DNA from: Buxus sempervirens
Taxonomy: Eukaryota > Streptophyta > Magnoliopsida > Buxales > Buxaceae
NCBI GenBank assembly: GCA_947561395.2
Contig: OX387184.1
Location: 21,415,687-21,479,686 of the forward strand
Direction: 5' to 3'
Length of the DNA stretch: 64,000 nucleotides
The position numbers were made by a program, and so were the translations under genes. Numbering within the stretch: the stretch's first letter is position 1; the number at the start of each line of letters is the position of its first letter. Under the pieces are notes generated by a model. The model saw nothing but the letters and a program-made list of their open reading frames with translations. It searched no databases and was not told the DNA's origin. This document shows positions 61,351 through 64,000 of this stretch, one piece after another.

Positions 61351-64000
61351 TGTAAGCACCTCATTTTTGCACCCCTCTAAAAAGCCAGAAAACAAAACCC
61401 TAAAAGACAGGTCAAAACCCTAAGGAGCAGAAGGTGACTTTCTACCTGAGCCCGAATTGATTGCCATGCCCTATCCTAATGGATAGAGAATCCCAACACA
61501 GTTCCAACACAATTAAGTTTGCATGAATCAAAGTCTAGATGGAGAAGATTTGAGCAAAACAACCCCAAGGGTAAAATGGTAATTAAGCACAGAAGGACCT
61601 ATCGCTTACAAGTGTGTGGGCCTTACTTGTTAAATGGCAAATTTAAGTGCTAAAAGGCAAAAACAAAGACAAAATAAAGATAATATCAGTAAAATCTTAA
61701 AATATCTTAAATTAATTAAAATAAATAAAAAATAAAAAATCGGAAGAACCCGATTCGTTCAGAGTGGGCGGCTGAGTCACCTCAGCCGTCAACTCAAGCC
61801 AGAGATCGCATACTATATGTGGTCGCTTCGCGGCTGCATATAGTATACGGTTGATTTTTGCGGCGCGCCATTCGAGCAACCAATCGCGCCAAGCTATGGG
61901 ACGAAAATGTGCAGACGCTTTTAGCGCTCTGACCGATGCGCTGTGCACGTCAAAGTTGTCCCCTAATTAATGTTGAAAAGATGTGCCGCGTCAGCATAAT
62001 GTATGCGGGCACGGAGAAACTGCACATACTACGCGGTTTCGACCAAACCACATAATATGTGTAGATTTCTACCTGTGTTCTATAAATACCAAACCCAAGC
62101 ACATGGCGTGGGTTGGTCATTTCTACCTGATTTTTCGCCATCTCCTCAGCTACTCCAGCCTCCGAATCACTTTGTTCTTCCTCTCCAAGTCCCTTAAACA
62201 CCTCAAAGCCATCTTCTACTCACCTCAAGACCTCACCAACCTTTTCCCCTCTCATCATCCTAACAAAAGAAATCATCAAGAAGGAAGGAAGGATCTCTCT
62301 TTGCTGTAAGGATCTCTCAAGGAGTTCAAGAGTGACCCAAGACACTTTTAACTTCAAGGTGAGCATTCAACTTCCTCTTGTACATGCTATGTTTCCTTCT
62401 CATATGAATAAAAGAATGCTAGTCATGTTGTGAGCATCCTACCCTCTCCCCCATATCTTTTTTTCTCTATTACTGCTCCTCTTTTCTCCTCTTGTGGTCA
62501 AGGTAAAGAAGACAACCAAGGGCCATGCCTCAAAGGCATGGCCATACGTGAGAAAGGGTGAGGATTGAGAGTGCTTTCAAGTCTTCCTCATTATATGTTA
62601 ACTCTCCCCATAATAAATTGAGTCTAAGGGCTAAGATGTATAAGATTTGAAGTATGGAGGTTCGTAAAGGAAGTAAAATCCGGTTCCTTTCTCTTCCCCT
62701 TATCCTTCTTCTGGATCCAATGTACCCCTTAACTCCCGATATCCCTTCCTGGTTTTCATTTGCTTCATTGATTTAGCTTATATGGGCTGACGTTTTGAAT
62801 GATCAAGCATGTGTACACTAGGTCTACACACACCTCTTCACTGAAATATATTGAAATGGACTTCTCTAGTGCATGAACACGTCCCATGTATGCACACACA
62901 TTGCTCACATCATGGTTTTTAAGCTTGATTTATATGTTTTGATAGTTGGTTGTATCATGCGTGGTTTGGCCGTCGACTCAAGTGACTAGGCTTTTTGGGC
63001 CTCCGGTTCTCTTCTTTCCTTAAGAAGTAGAGAGGCCTCACTAATGAAGCTTGAGGTGGAGTGTCCCTACTCCACCTGAGAGTCTTGATATTCCATTTCA
63101 AGCACAAAGGAAGAGGCCCCAAGCCTTCCTTCTTTTCATTATTCGGTTTAATTATCTAGGAAATAGGTTAAGTGGTGCTTAAAATCAATTCGGAAGCTTT
63201 CGTGGGTCGGTCGAATGACCCCCACCTGATATCAGACCCACCTAGGGTAGGGGGACCCCTGCTTCCCCCCTAAAAAATTGAAGTTTCTGTTATTTCAGGT
63301 GATGCCCGTACACACAGGGCAATCTGGCCTGATCCGTATGATATATACGGATCAAGCAAATCCGTATGTGTTATACGGATAGCTCACAGAATTGCAGAAT
63401 CTGACTTCTTTTGTAAATAAATTAGATTAAAACCAGTCTTAACCAACTTACCCTAAACCAACATGGTCTTTGAGTAATCAGAGACCTCTTCTACGGAATT
63501 GGGCCTATCCAAGGCCCAACAATGTCTCCTTGTAGGCCTTCCAACCGGGCCCACACCCGTCTTGCTTAACACAAGTCCATCCCCATGGTGGACTCTAAAG
63601 CAACTTGATTCTTTGGGCCTCCTCCAAGCCCAATGAATCCTTTTTAAAAATCTAAACCAATTAAATTCACTTTTGCATCCTCAAATAACATTCAAACCAA
63701 ATAAATCAAATCCAAAAGGCGATTATCCAACGTAACCCCCAAACAGGACTCAGGCTTTCTCTAAAGCCTAAACTAGCATTTCCGTGGGCCCTCCAATGAG
63801 GCCCACCACTTAGACTCAAATCACATGGTCTAAAAAGATAAAAATCAAAACAAAAGGGGACCTACACCATGCATGTGGTCCCCACCAAAGACCAAACCAA
63901 GTTAGCATGCTTGCTTAGGATGGGTGAGGTAAAAAATGAGTTGACTCGCTAAAAGCTAAACCAAGATGACCTGTGGGACCCGTCTTTTGATGGGGCAGAC
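61351..64000 (+). mobile_element. Second large gypsy-like LTR, running out of the window
   Basis: It begins TGTAAGCACCTCATTTTTGC exactly as at 45856. It shares GGATAGAGAATC near 61480 and ends in the window with GGGACCCGTC ... GATGGGGCAGAC, matching CCCAACGGGGTGGACC near 49230. A TATA box (TTCTATAAATACC) lies near 62080. Between these anchors the two LTRs differ strongly, so they are old relatives, not the two ends of one recent element. Confidence 0.65.

Noticed and set aside
45856-64000. One 18-kb LTR retrotransposon with the LTRs at 45856 and 61351 as its two ends
   Set aside because: The DNA between them is the duplicated PI locus, and the two LTRs differ too much to be a recent pair.
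1-64000. CRISPR arrays, operons, phage genes or toxin systems
   Set aside because: No spaced direct repeats of CRISPR type and no prokaryotic gene organisation were found; the tandem repeats seen are satellite-like or simple.

Overview
This is nuclear DNA of a flowering plant: a spliced plant gene with GT-AG introns, B-class MADS-box genes, plant L1-type LINEs, Tourist-like MITEs and AT-rich intergenic sequence. It does not look like a grass, but the species cannot be fixed from the window. No bacterial, viral or CRISPR-like system was found.

Left half (1-33.5 kb). One very long minus-strand gene fills it. I traced 15 coding exons of the histone H3K36 methyltransferase ASHH2 (SDG8/EFS type). 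It starts at 32841, and its last exons lie beyond base 1. The CW zinc finger, AWS, SET and post-SET parts are all present, and every exon phase is consistent over about 1651 codons. The gene is long because its introns hold transposable elements: one SET-region intron is 10.0 kb and another 5.9 kb. They carry several LINE fragments, including one LINE inserted in another, plus MITEs.

Middle (33.5-37 kb). The ASHH2 promoter side holds a MITE cluster, a cysteine-rich exon-like segment I do not recognise, and a TIR element rich in CGGTTCGG words.

Right half (36.4-61 kb). This is a locally duplicated PISTILLATA/GLOBOSA (floral B-class MADS) locus on the minus strand. PI-1 (37370-39111) is complete, with the classic seven-exon PI structure and a C-terminal PI motif. 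PI-2 (54600-56343) keeps all seven exons and an open frame, but lacks three residues of the DNA-contacting N-terminal arm and has an altered PI motif. Two MADS-box relics (about 42.0 and 50.9 kb) show that the array once held at least four copies. Insertions after duplication separate the units: two solo LTRs with perfect 5-bp target duplications, a MITE interrupted by a large gypsy-like LTR, and a TTA-flanked TIR transposon carrying the 5' coding end of the host gene TML (TPLATE complex). A second copy of the large LTR enters at 61351 and runs off the window.

The most notable items are the PI array with its structurally altered second copy, the TML transduplication, and the transposon-swollen SET-domain introns of ASHH2.
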